Of a stretch of 5,618 nt of DNA, positions 1 to 5,441 are shown piece after piece. The stretch covers positions 1 to 5,618 of the forward strand of contig PNOO01000168.1 in the NCBI GenBank assembly GCA_013824905.1. Direction: 5' to 3'. The translations under genes and the position numbers were made by a program. Under the pieces are notes generated by a model, which was not told the origin of the DNA, did not search any database, and saw only the letters and a list, made by a program, of their open reading frames with translations. The DNA is from Syntrophus sp. (in: bacteria). GTDB taxonomy: Bacteria; Desulfobacterota; Syntrophia; Syntrophales; UBA5619. Position 1 is the stretch's first letter, and each line of letters begins with the position of its first letter.

Positions 1-840
1 TGCGATGCTCGCCCCGGCCCCGGGAATGATGCCGATGATGAGGCCGACAAAACCGGTCCAGACGATCAGCCACCAATGCTTGGCCGTGAGCACCAACCCT
101 TCAATGGTGTCGGCCCAGTTGGATTGGGCGGCCCTTTCCTGTCCCTCTTTCGTCAGGATGGTCTTTTCCTCGATCATCGCCAGGGCCTCGGAGATGGCAA
201 AAAGCCCAATGAGAGCCGGGACCAGCGGCACCCCGTCATAGAGTTCGAGGAACCCGAAGGTTGCCCGCGGTGTGGAATAGATATGGTCCGTACCGATGGC
301 GCCGATCAGCAGGCCCAACAAGCCGGCAATCAGACCCTTCAGCATGTCCTTGGCGGCAATTACCGCGATCAGGGCAAGCCCGAACAGGATGATCACCACC
401 ATTTCGACACTGCGCACATAATAGCTGAGCCGGAGGAGGTAGGGGAGGGCCACCACGACGGCGATGGAGGTGATCAACCCGCCTATGACCGAGGAGGTGA
501 AGCTCAGGACGAGTGCCTGCTGGGCCTGCCCCTTTTTCGCCATCGCGTAGCCGTCTATGGTTGTTGCGGCGGCGCCGCCGGTTCCGGGGATGTTGACGAG
601 GATGGCGGGAATCCCCCCGCCCAGATGTGTAGCGCAGTACAGCGAGGTCATAAAAACGAGCGCCACTTCGACCTTCATTGCCAGCGTGAGAGGCAGAAGC
701 ATGACCAGCACATTCTGCGCGTTGAATCCGGGAACGGCACCGACAATGGTTCCCAGGATCACCGCCGGGATGATGATCCACCACCATCCGAAGGCCGTGT
801 ATATTAACTTGAGCAAGAGTTCTGTATCCCAACCCATCAT
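1..840 (-). CDS. tctA: Tripartite tricarboxylate transporter large permease TctA (3' part beyond window)
   Basis: TctA is the large inner-membrane subunit of a TTT secondary transporter. It takes a carboxylate delivered by the periplasmic receptor TctC and imports it using an ion gradient. The 280 residues visible are very hydrophobic. The family's two PG-containing loops are present: VGAVPGFN near residues 33-40 and IIGIIPGAGASIA at 268-280, where the window cuts the gene. Between them lie the conserved LGGGIPAILVNIPGTGG (73-89), TTIDGYAMAKKGQA (93-106) and DGVPLVPALIGLFAISE (202-218). Family members are about 500 residues long, so a little over half is here. Translation starts at the first of two tandem ATGs; AAAGG sits 7 nt upstream. 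The gene follows tctB after a 16-bp gap, so co-transcription and perhaps coupled translation are likely. The first loop reads PGFN instead of the more usual PGLG. The substrate cannot be read from the sequence. Confidence 0.95.
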   Translation of the reverse strand, partial: MMGWDTELLLKLIYTAFGWWWIIIPAVILGTIVGAVPGFNAQNVLVMLLPLTLAMKVEVALVFMTSLYCATHLGGGIPAILVNIPGTGGAAATTIDGYAMAKKGQAQQALVLSFTSSVIGGLITSIAVVVALPYLLRLSYYVRSVEMVVIILFGLALIAVIAAKDMLKGLIAGLLGLLIGAIGTDHIYSTPRATFGFLELYDGVPLVPALIGLFAISEALAMIEEKTILTKEGQERAAQSNWADTIEGLVLTAKHWWLIVWTGFVGLIIGIIPGAGASIA

Positions 841-856
841 TTGAGTGCCTTTCGAT

Positions 857-1366
857 TTAGAAGATCCGTGTTAGGATGTATTCGACCGGTCCGTGAGGGA
901 AGCGCGTGTCGAGGACGGCGATGAACAGCACGTAGCCCCCGGCGGCCATGGAAAGCGCCGTCGCAAGAATGGGCCGCGGTTTTCTTACGCCAAGGATCAA
1001 CAGAGAAGCGCACATAAAAAGAAAGAGACCCAGCGTGAATCCGAAGAAAGGGAGTGTGGCGATAAAAACGACGATGGCGGCTGCCAAACCCCAGCGCTTG
1101 CCCTGGAATTCCAGCGGATAGAGGAGCTTATCCATACCGAGCGTCGCCTCTCCCCGCTTCACCTGGAGTGCCGTCCTCACGAGAAGGACCGCAACCAGAA
1201 GGATCAGAAGCCCCCCGATCGCCAGGCCGTCCGCCTTTGCTTCCCAGTTAAGCTCCCAGACAGTGCTATAATAGTAGATGGTGAAAGCGACGGCGAGCGC
1301 CGGTATGATGAGGTCGGCGCCGATCGCCTTGCGCTTTGGTTTCCGGTTATTCGGCTTTGTAGTCAT
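857..1366 (-). CDS. tctB: Tripartite tricarboxylate transporter small permease TctB
   Basis: This is the small, poorly conserved membrane subunit that pairs with TctA. It has 169 residues, a normal family length. It opens with a basic cytoplasmic tail (MTTKPNNRKPKRK) followed by hydrophobic stretches at about 17-34, 46-66, 92-107, 109-127 and 131-153. This matches the four to five helices expected of TctB. A charged loop (68-91) separates the first pair from the later helices, as in other family members. A strong purine-rich ribosome-binding site (GGAGGAAGGG) precedes the ATG. The assignment rests on topology, size and its place between tctC and tctA more than on residue motifs, because TctB proteins diverge quickly. 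It lies 124 bp downstream of tctC across a hairpin-bearing gap, and 16 bp before tctA. Confidence 0.88.
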   Translation of the reverse strand: MTTKPNNRKPKRKAIGADLIIPALAVAFTIYYYSTVWELNWEAKADGLAIGGLLILLVAVLLVRTALQVKRGEATLGMDKLLYPLEFQGKRWGLAAAIVVFIATLPFFGFTLGLFLFMCASLLILGVRKPRPILATALSMAAGGYVLFIAVLDTRFPHGPVEYILTRIF

Positions 1367-1424
1367 TTTTTACCCTTCCTCCCGCGCCTTATTGGCGGTT
1401 TTCCACTCCCCCATAGGGCCTCTT

Positions 1425-1461
1425 TGCCCGGCAGAATATTCTTTGCTTCACCAGCCGGGCA
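1425..1461 (-). other. tctC-tctB intercistronic hairpin
   Basis: A perfect 8-bp GC-rich inverted repeat (TGCCCGGC at 1425-1432, GCCGGGCA at 1454-1461) encloses a 21-nt loop. Part of the loop (1433-1442) is itself the 10-bp perfect palindrome AGAATATTCT. No T-run follows in the minus-strand transcript, so it is not a classical intrinsic terminator. It lies 30 nt after the tctC stop and 58 nt before the tctB start. The position suits an mRNA-stabilising or partly attenuating element that would let receptor outnumber permease. That role is inferred from receptor/permease operons generally. A smaller CGCC/GGCG stem (1385-1397) lies next to the tctB ribosome-binding site. Confidence 0.55.
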
Positions 1462-1490
1462 CAAATGATCCCTGTCTATGCGAAAGGTCG

Positions 1491-2513
1491 CTATTTTTTC
1501 TTGGCCGCCAATATGCTCTTGTACTTCTTGGCGAGATCGATCATGGCCAGGGCGTAAGCCGTGCACACTGAACGGTCCCCATATTCGATCGTCTCGAAGG
1601 GGGCGCCGGTCTTTAAGTACCCTTCCTTATAGGCCGGATCGTCGAAGACCAGCCTGGCTGTTTTGTTCAGTTTATCAAAACGGTCCGGGTATTTTTGGAT
1701 CGCCTCCGTGTGGATGGCCCAGGACCGCGACGAATAGAGGTCCGGAATCTTCGTCCCGAACACCTTGTTGACCGGCGGGGCGTTTCCGGAGAGCTTGGCA
1801 AGCTTGTTCGCCGAGTTGAATACGGTCAGGATGCGGAAACTGTCTCCCATGCTGATGGGATTGGCCATAGGGAGCACCCCGCAGTCCGCCTCGCCGTTGA
1901 GGACGGCGACGTTGGTGGGATTGCCGCCGCCGTAGGGAATGAGGTTGAACTTGGCCCCGGTTGCATCTCCGAGGGCCAGGACGCCGATGGATGCCGGATG
2001 GGGCAGGCGGCTGGTTGCCGTTGTGATCGCCCGTTTCTTGCCCTCGGCCACGACGTCCTCGATGGTCCGGAACGGGCTGTCCTTGCGGACATAGAGGCAG
2101 CTGTCGTCGATGTCGAGGCGGCAGAAATAGATGTAGTCGTCCGGAAACTTGTATTTGGGAGATTGCAGGGCGTACATGATCATTTCCGCACCCATGTTGC
2201 CGAACAGGAGGTTGTAGCCGTCCCTGTCCTTTCGCCCGACGTATGTTTCGTATCCCACCTGCCCCGCCGCTCCATCATAAAAGTCGTACTCGAAACCGAC
2301 GCCGAGCGATTTCTTCCAGATATCGCAGAACGTGCGGGCGAGCCGGTCCGCACTGCCTCCCTGACCCGTGGGAATCACCACCTTGATCGTCCGGTCCGGA
2401 TAGGCCGCAAAGGCCTCGCGCAGGGGGAGCCCCCAAAGCGCCCCGGCGCCTGCCACCGCAACGGACCCCTTGATAAATTGCCTGCGTGTCAATCCCTGGA
2501 AATCGTCTGTCAT
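1491..2513 (-). CDS. tctC: TTT periplasmic solute receptor (TctC/Bug family), Tat-exported
   Basis: This is the extracytoplasmic receptor that captures the TTT substrate and hands it to TctA/TctB. It has 340 residues against about 320 typical. The N-terminus is a twin-arginine signal: TRRQFIKGS at residues 9-17, a hydrophobic core at 18-31, and a plausible cleavage after AFA (34-36). The mature start YPDRTIKVVIPTGQGGSADRLAR (38-60) is the TctC opening. The second domain shows the family's PYGGGNPTNVAVLNGEADCGV pattern, matching the usual PYKGGxPAxxxLLxGxxD. The loop that usually reads NRPGAGG is divergent here (DFYDGAAGQVG), which hints at an unusual ligand. Start choice is secure: GGAGGT lies 5 nt before the ATG. 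The gene is 87 bp downstream of the ModA-like gene and heads the tctCBA order known from Salmonella. Family identity is firm; the ligand is unknown (carboxylates or aromatic acids are usual). Confidence 0.93.
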   Translation of the reverse strand: MTDDFQGLTRRQFIKGSVAVAGAGALWGLPLREAFAAYPDRTIKVVIPTGQGGSADRLARTFCDIWKKSLGVGFEYDFYDGAAGQVGYETYVGRKDRDGYNLLFGNMGAEMIMYALQSPKYKFPDDYIYFCRLDIDDSCLYVRKDSPFRTIEDVVAEGKKRAITTATSRLPHPASIGVLALGDATGAKFNLIPYGGGNPTNVAVLNGEADCGVLPMANPISMGDSFRILTVFNSANKLAKLSGNAPPVNKVFGTKIPDLYSSRSWAIHTEAIQKYPDRFDKLNKTARLVFDDPAYKEGYLKTGAPFETIEYGDRSVCTAYALAMIDLAKKYKSILAAKKK

Positions 2514-2577
2514 GAGCCACCTCCGTTATACTGAATGCTTGATAAAACCTAAATACTTCACCCTTCACGAGGGAGTG

Positions 2578-2604
2578 ATTAGAATCCGAGTGCTTGTTTG
2601 TCAA
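2578..2604 (-). promoter_or_regulatory. Possible internal promoter for tctCBA
   Basis: On the minus strand a perfect TTGACA (2604-2599) overlaps the stop codon of the ModA-like gene. TCTAAT (2583-2578) follows after a 15-nt spacer, five of six matches to TATAAT but with a short spacer. A start near 2570 would give tctC a leader of about 55 nt. A weak stem (CACTCCC with GGGTG, one bulge) lies in that leader. This is suggestive only; the genes are close enough to be read from the upstream promoter. Confidence 0.3.
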
Positions 2605-3401
2605 GGAGTATTTCGTTGTTTAAGAAAAGGCCGCAAGCCATGCTGCTGAAATCTTGCCCGGCCGGATGGGCCCGTAACGATCCTGGCGAACGTCTTTGCC
2701 GCCGCCGTGGCGTCTGCCCGATACCAGAGCGAATAGGTGGTGGCGAGGTCAAACTCCCCGGGGAAGGGGCCGACCAGCGCTGAGGGGTCAGCCTGCAAGA
2801 TTTCGCTGATCTGGGTGACGCCGAGTTCCGCTTCGCCGGTGAGGATCATGTGCATCGTCTCGACGCCGTCTTTTGCGAGCTTGGACTTTTTGATCGTCTC
2901 ATTTTTGATACCGAGTATTTCAATCACCCCCAGGAAGTGCTTGCCGATGGTGGCGCCGCGCGCCGGGTCGGAAAATGCGATGCGCGGTGCAGCGAGGAGA
3001 GCCGCTTTGAGTTTTTCCGGCGTCGATATATCCGGTTTTATCTTCCCGGGCGCCATCGCAAAACCACCCACGGTATCGCCAAGGATTTCCGTGATGCCGC
3101 CTGTCAGTTTCCCGGTTTTTTCCGCATTGCTGATGCGTGTTTGAGAGGTGATCAGAAAGATCGCGCCGCCGTCCGCCAGAAAGAGCTGCTCCGCGGCGCC
3201 GGCGGTATCGAAAACCAGCGCAATCTTGCGGCCGGAAGCTTTTTCGAATTCGGCCGCCAGTTCGGTGAGGGGCGCTTTCACACCGGCCGCGGCATACAGA
3301 CGCAGTTCCTCGGGGAAGGCGTGCGCAGCCAAGCTGGGCGAAGAGCCCGCAACCCGCATTTTTTTTAGGGAAACAATATTGTCGGGTGGTGCGGAAGCCA
3401 T
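2601..3401 (-). CDS. ModA-like substrate-binding-domain protein without signal peptide
   Basis: The 266-residue product has the fold signature of type 2 periplasmic binding proteins near ModA. It starts the domain at LRLYAAAGVKAPLTELAAEF (33-52), followed by IAFSDPARGATIGKHF (141-156), ELGVTQISEIL (192-202) and LVGPFPGEFDLATTYSLWY (209-227). These match a ModA-related group often annotated only as substrate-binding domain protein. The serines that hold the oxyanion in classical ModA are not evident: the two positions read AAAGV (37-41) and TAGA (66-69). No permease or ATPase partner is nearby, so molybdate is an unlikely ligand. The first 30 residues are polar, with no Sec, lipoprotein or twin-arginine signal, so a cytosolic location is inferred. 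The start is placed at ATG 3401 because GGAGAG lies 6 nt upstream. An in-frame GTG at 3443 would add 14 residues, still without a signal. It could be a solute sensor, scavenger or chaperone; its role is unknown. Confidence 0.82.
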   Translation of the reverse strand: MASAPPDNIVSLKKMRVAGSSPSLAAHAFPEELRLYAAAGVKAPLTELAAEFEKASGRKIALVFDTAGAAEQLFLADGGAIFLITSQTRISNAEKTGKLTGGITEILGDTVGGFAMAPGKIKPDISTPEKLKAALLAAPRIAFSDPARGATIGKHFLGVIEILGIKNETIKKSKLAKDGVETMHMILTGEAELGVTQISEILQADPSALVGPFPGEFDLATTYSLWYRADATAAAKTFARIVTGPSGRARFQQHGLRPFLKQRNTP

Positions 3402-3513
3402 AGCGAACTCTCCGGTGTCATAGCCCTCCGGAAACGGGAGCACTGTTGCGCAATAAGCGTTTCCATCGATTACTCCCGCCGTAAGTCGGGATAGCCAGGA
3501 CGCAGGGGGAAGT
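3402..3513 (-). other. Reductase to ModA-like intercistronic gap
   Basis: This 112-bp gap has no convincing terminator. The only structure seen is a 5-bp stem (TCCCG 3474-3478 with CGGGA 3487-3491) with an 8-nt loop and no T-run. Read-through from the reductase gene into the ModA-like gene is therefore expected. Confidence 0.4.
3408..3413 (-). promoter_or_regulatory. Ribosome-binding site deciding the ModA-like start
   Basis: GGAGAG on the minus strand lies 6 nt upstream of ATG 3401. The competing GTG (3443) has no comparable purine block at the right distance. The reading frame stays open upstream through the gap towards the reductase stop, but offers no ATG there. Confidence 0.6.
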
Positions 3514-4503
3514 CTATATGCCCACCGTTTCTAGCTGTTTGGCGGGATAGCGGGTTCCTGCGGTGATGCCGATAGGAAATGCCCTGGTCAGTGTATCGAT
3601 CTCCTCGTCCGTGAGGGTGATGTCCACCGCTGCAACGTTCTGTTCGAGATAGCTGCGGCGCTTGGTTCCGGGGATCGGCACGATGTCGTCACCCTGCGCG
3701 TGCACCCACGCCAGTGCGACCTGTGCGGGCGTGCATTCCCTGCCGGCTGCGATTTTTTCGATTGGGGCGAGCAGCTCTACATTGTGACTGAAGTTGCCCG
3801 GATTGAAACGCGGGTGGTCGTGCCGACGGTCTTTCGGCAACAGCGTGTCCAGGTTCTTGATGGTGGCGCTTAAAAATCCGCGGCCGAGCGGCGCATAGGC
3901 CATGTAACCGATCCCTAGTTCCCGACACGTGGGCATTATATGGCTTTCCGCATCACGGCTCCAAAGTGAATATTCGGTCTCGACGGCAACGATCGGATGC
4001 ACCTTCTGAGCGCGGCGTATCGTCTGGGGCCCCGCTTCCGATAAGGCGAGATAACGCGCCTTCCCCTGCTCGACGAGACGCTTCATCGCTCCGACGGTCT
4101 CTTCGATCGGGACCATCGGATCGACACGATGCAGGCCATAGATGTCGATCACGTCGACACCGAGGCGCCGCAGGGATGCGTTGCATGCCTGCGGCACGTA
4201 TTCGGGATGGCCGCCGCTCAAACCGGTTGTGTTGCCGCCGCCAAGCCGGAGATTGCCGAATTTGGTTGCGATCAACGCCGCGTTTCGCTTGCCTTTCAAG
4301 GCGCGACCTACCAGTTCTTCATTCACCCCGCCTCCGTAAGCGTCGGAAGTAACGATGAGATTGACACCGAGATCCAGCGCCCGATGGATGGTCGCGATCG
4401 ATTCTTCGTCGTTGGGTTCGCCGTAGCTGATCGACATGCCCATGCAACCCAGCCCTTGCGCCGAGACGAGAGGTCCGTTCGCTCCGAGTTTGCGTTGCTG
4501 CAT
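3514..4503 (-). CDS. Aldo/keto reductase family protein with altered catalytic tetrad
   Basis: This 329-residue cytosolic (alpha/beta)8-barrel belongs to the NAD(P)H-dependent aldo/keto reductases and resembles the AKR13/YakC type. Visible family signatures include LGCMGMS (18-24), the Lys strand IATKFG (78-83), LHRVDP (124-129), LSEAGPQTIRRA (154-165), TEYSLWSRD (176-184), PLGRGF (205-210) and the cofactor-phosphate segment IPGTKRRSYLEQN (277-289). The tetrad would be Asp-Tyr-Lys-His. Tyr56, Lys81 and His125 are present, but the Asp position of the usual FDTADxYG is Val51 (IVTSDAYG). Activity may therefore be reduced, altered or lost. The start is ATG 4503, with AGGAGG 5 nt upstream; an in-frame start at 4566 would add 21 unlikely residues and run through the promoter. 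It is the first gene of the minus-strand operon and diverges from the GntR gene. Its substrate is unknown, perhaps a carbonyl compound metabolically linked to the imported acid. Confidence 0.93.
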   Translation of the reverse strand: MQQRKLGANGPLVSAQGLGCMGMSISYGEPNDEESIATIHRALDLGVNLIVTSDAYGGGVNEELVGRALKGKRNAALIATKFGNLRLGGGNTTGLSGGHPEYVPQACNASLRRLGVDVIDIYGLHRVDPMVPIEETVGAMKRLVEQGKARYLALSEAGPQTIRRAQKVHPIVAVETEYSLWSRDAESHIMPTCRELGIGYMAYAPLGRGFLSATIKNLDTLLPKDRRHDHPRFNPGNFSHNVELLAPIEKIAAGRECTPAQVALAWVHAQGDDIVPIPGTKRRSYLEQNVAAVDITLTDEEIDTLTRAFPIGITAGTRYPAKQLETVGI

Positions 4504-4508
4504 TTTCT

Positions 4509-4514
4509 CCTCCT
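4509..4514 (-). promoter_or_regulatory. Strong ribosome-binding site of the reductase gene
   Basis: A full AGGAGG lies 5 nt from ATG 4503. It decides this start against the upstream in-frame codon at 4566. Confidence 0.8.
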
Positions 4515-4537
4515 GTTTTACGAGAACTGCGTGACGA

Positions 4538-4566
4538 GGCTTAGCAGTTGGACTTATGCTTGTCAA
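4538..4566 (-). promoter_or_regulatory. Candidate sigma70-type promoter of the reductase/TTT operon
   Basis: On the minus strand a perfect TTGACA (4566-4561) is followed after 17 nt by TAAGCC (4543-4538), which is preceded by TGC (4546-4544) as in extended -10 promoters. Transcription would start near 4531 and give a leader of about 28 nt. The -10 hexamer itself matches poorly, so activation or an alternative start further upstream is possible. Confidence 0.45.
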
Positions 4567-4630
4567 GAAATTTATTCTGTTGAATTTGTCGATGAAATCG
4601 GTGTTAATGACGTGCGGATTTTTAAATAAT

Positions 4631-4636
4631 ATTATA
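4631..4636 (-). promoter_or_regulatory. Alternative -10 box (TATAAT) facing the reductase operon
   Basis: A perfect TATAAT lies on the minus strand in the AT-rich divergent region. The hexamer 17 nt upstream reads ACATAC (4659-4654), a poor -35. If used, this promoter would need an activator. The inverted repeat at 4640-4663 overlaps its spacer and -35 region. Confidence 0.3.
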
Positions 4637-4639
4637 AGT

Positions 4640-4663
4640 GATAACAGATTGATGTATGTTATC
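4640..4663. promoter_or_regulatory. Inverted repeat, candidate operator
   Basis: Perfect 7-bp arms GATAACA (4640-4646) and TGTTATC (4657-4663) are separated by 10 bp. The arms are about 17 bp centre to centre, roughly one and a half helical turns. One more outer pair (G4638/C4665) matches beyond a single mismatch. The repeat lies between the two divergent promoters and does not resemble the palindrome at 4698-4713, so a different protein or a different mode of binding is possible. Confidence 0.45.
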
Positions 4664-4687
4664 GCCGAACATGAATCAAAAAAGATC

Positions 4688-4716
4688 TTGACCGTGAATA
4701 TCCTATAGGATATAGC
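4688..4716 (+). promoter_or_regulatory. Candidate sigma70 promoter of the GntR gene
   Basis: TTGACC (4688-4693, five of six) and TATAGC (4711-4716, four of six) are separated by an ideal 17-bp spacer. The predicted start near 4723 leaves a leader of about 36 nt to ATG 4759. The palindrome at 4698-4713 occupies most of the spacer and the first half of the -10, so a protein bound there would block RNA polymerase. Confidence 0.55.
4698..4713. promoter_or_regulatory. Perfect 16-bp palindrome, likely GntR operator
   Basis: ATATCCTATAGGATAT is fully symmetric. Its size and AT-rich centre suit a dimeric winged-helix regulator of the GntR/FadR group. It lies inside the regulator's own promoter, 45 bp before its ATG, the classical place for autorepression. 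That the neighbouring GntR protein binds it is inferred from position and symmetry. Confidence 0.65.
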
Positions 4717-4758
4717 ATCCGAACCGATGGATTATTGCAACGAAACGGTGCAAAAAAT

Positions 4759-5412
4759 ATGGCGATCGCCTCCAAAACGAAAAATGTGGCTGTTTATAAC
4801 AAACTGCGACAGGGCATCATCAAGGGGAAATTGAAGCCCGGCCAGAAAGTGGTCATGGCCGAGCTTGCAAAGGTTTTCGGGATGAGCGAGACCCCGGTCC
4901 GGGAAGCGATCCGAAGGCTGGAAAGCGAAGGGTATATCGATTTTACGCCCCATATGGGCGCCATTGTTACGAAAATCGACGAGGGAGAACTGGTTGAAAT
5001 ATACCTCATCCGGATTGCGCTGGAGGAACTCGCGACGAGGCTTGCCGGCCCGCATATCGTGGATAAGGATATCGATTTTCTGAACCGGAAGAACCACGAA
5101 ATGGAGGCGGCAATCCAGCAGGGCCGATACGAAAATCTCGCCGCGATGAACAAGGCCTTTCATTTGAGAATCTACAAAGCGGCGCCGTTTCCCAGGCTTT
5201 ACAAGATGATCTGCGATCTCTGGGACACGTTCGAACGCTGGCCGAGTGTTTTTTCGTATGTGCCGGAACGGGCCGCCGCGGCAGTGGAGGAGCATAAGAG
5301 GATCATAGAGGCGCTCCGGGCAGGGGATACGGATCAGGCCGATCGCCTGATCAAAGAGCAGAAGGAGCGTACGATGGAGGCGCTGCAAAAGTATATGGCG
5401 CAATGCTATTAA
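4759..5412 (+). CDS. GntR-family transcriptional regulator, FCD (FadR C-terminal) type
   Basis: This 217-residue DNA-binding repressor or activator probably senses a small organic acid. The N-terminal winged helix (about 11-72) carries the GntR hallmarks IIKGKLKPGQKV (20-31), AELAKVFGMSETPVREAIRRL (34-54) and ESEGYIDF (55-62). The C-terminal helical FCD domain (about 76-210) contains the NKAFH segment (131-135) and the EEH (177-179) helix. In many FCD proteins a metal is held by Asp/Asn and three His; here Asn131, His135 and His179 are visible but the last position appears to be Gln201 (IKEQKE). ATG 4759 is preferred to TTG 4735: GGTG lies 8 nt upstream and the leader from the predicted promoter fits. 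The gene diverges from the reductase/TTT operon and precedes a solute-binding protein by 29 bp, so it probably controls both and itself. Confidence 0.93.
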   Translation: MAIASKTKNVAVYNKLRQGIIKGKLKPGQKVVMAELAKVFGMSETPVREAIRRLESEGYIDFTPHMGAIVTKIDEGELVEIYLIRIALEELATRLAGPHIVDKDIDFLNRKNHEMEAAIQQGRYENLAAMNKAFHLRIYKAAPFPRLYKMICDLWDTFERWPSVFSYVPERAAAAVEEHKRIIEALRAGDTDQADRLIKEQKERTMEALQKYMAQCY

Positions 5413-5441
5413 CCGTTCATATTTTAACAAAGGAGGAAAAA

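Noticed and set aside
76..807. Long plus-strand open frame opposite tctA
   Set aside because: Its product is low-complexity and rich in Asp, His, Gly and Gln, typical of an antisense shadow of a GC-rich gene; the minus-strand frame encodes clear TctA motifs.
1695..2534. Long plus-strand open frame opposite tctC
   Set aside because: It shows no recognisable domain, and the minus-strand frame has a full TctC protein with signal and ribosome-binding site.
2275..2604. Minus-strand frame overlapping the tctC start
   Set aside because: It overlaps the tctC signal region in another frame and has no family signature; tctC has the better ribosome-binding site.
2601..3401. Classical molybdate receptor ModA
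   Set aside because: No signal peptide, no molybdate-type serines at the expected loops, and no modB/modC nearby.
3474..3491. Short stem between the reductase and ModA-like genes as a terminator
   Set aside because: Only 5 bp with an 8-nt loop and no T-run; too weak to end transcription.
4504..4566. N-terminal extension of the aldo/keto reductase to 4566
   Set aside because: The added residues are not family-like, lie across the candidate promoter, and the AGGAGG favours ATG 4503.
4735..4758. TTG start for the GntR gene
   Set aside because: It would leave only about 12 nt of leader from the predicted transcription start and has no clear ribosome-binding site; ATG 4759 fits better.
4732..5430. 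Minus-strand open frame opposite the GntR gene
   Set aside because: The plus strand carries unmistakable GntR helix-turn-helix and FCD sequence; the opposite frame resembles no known family.
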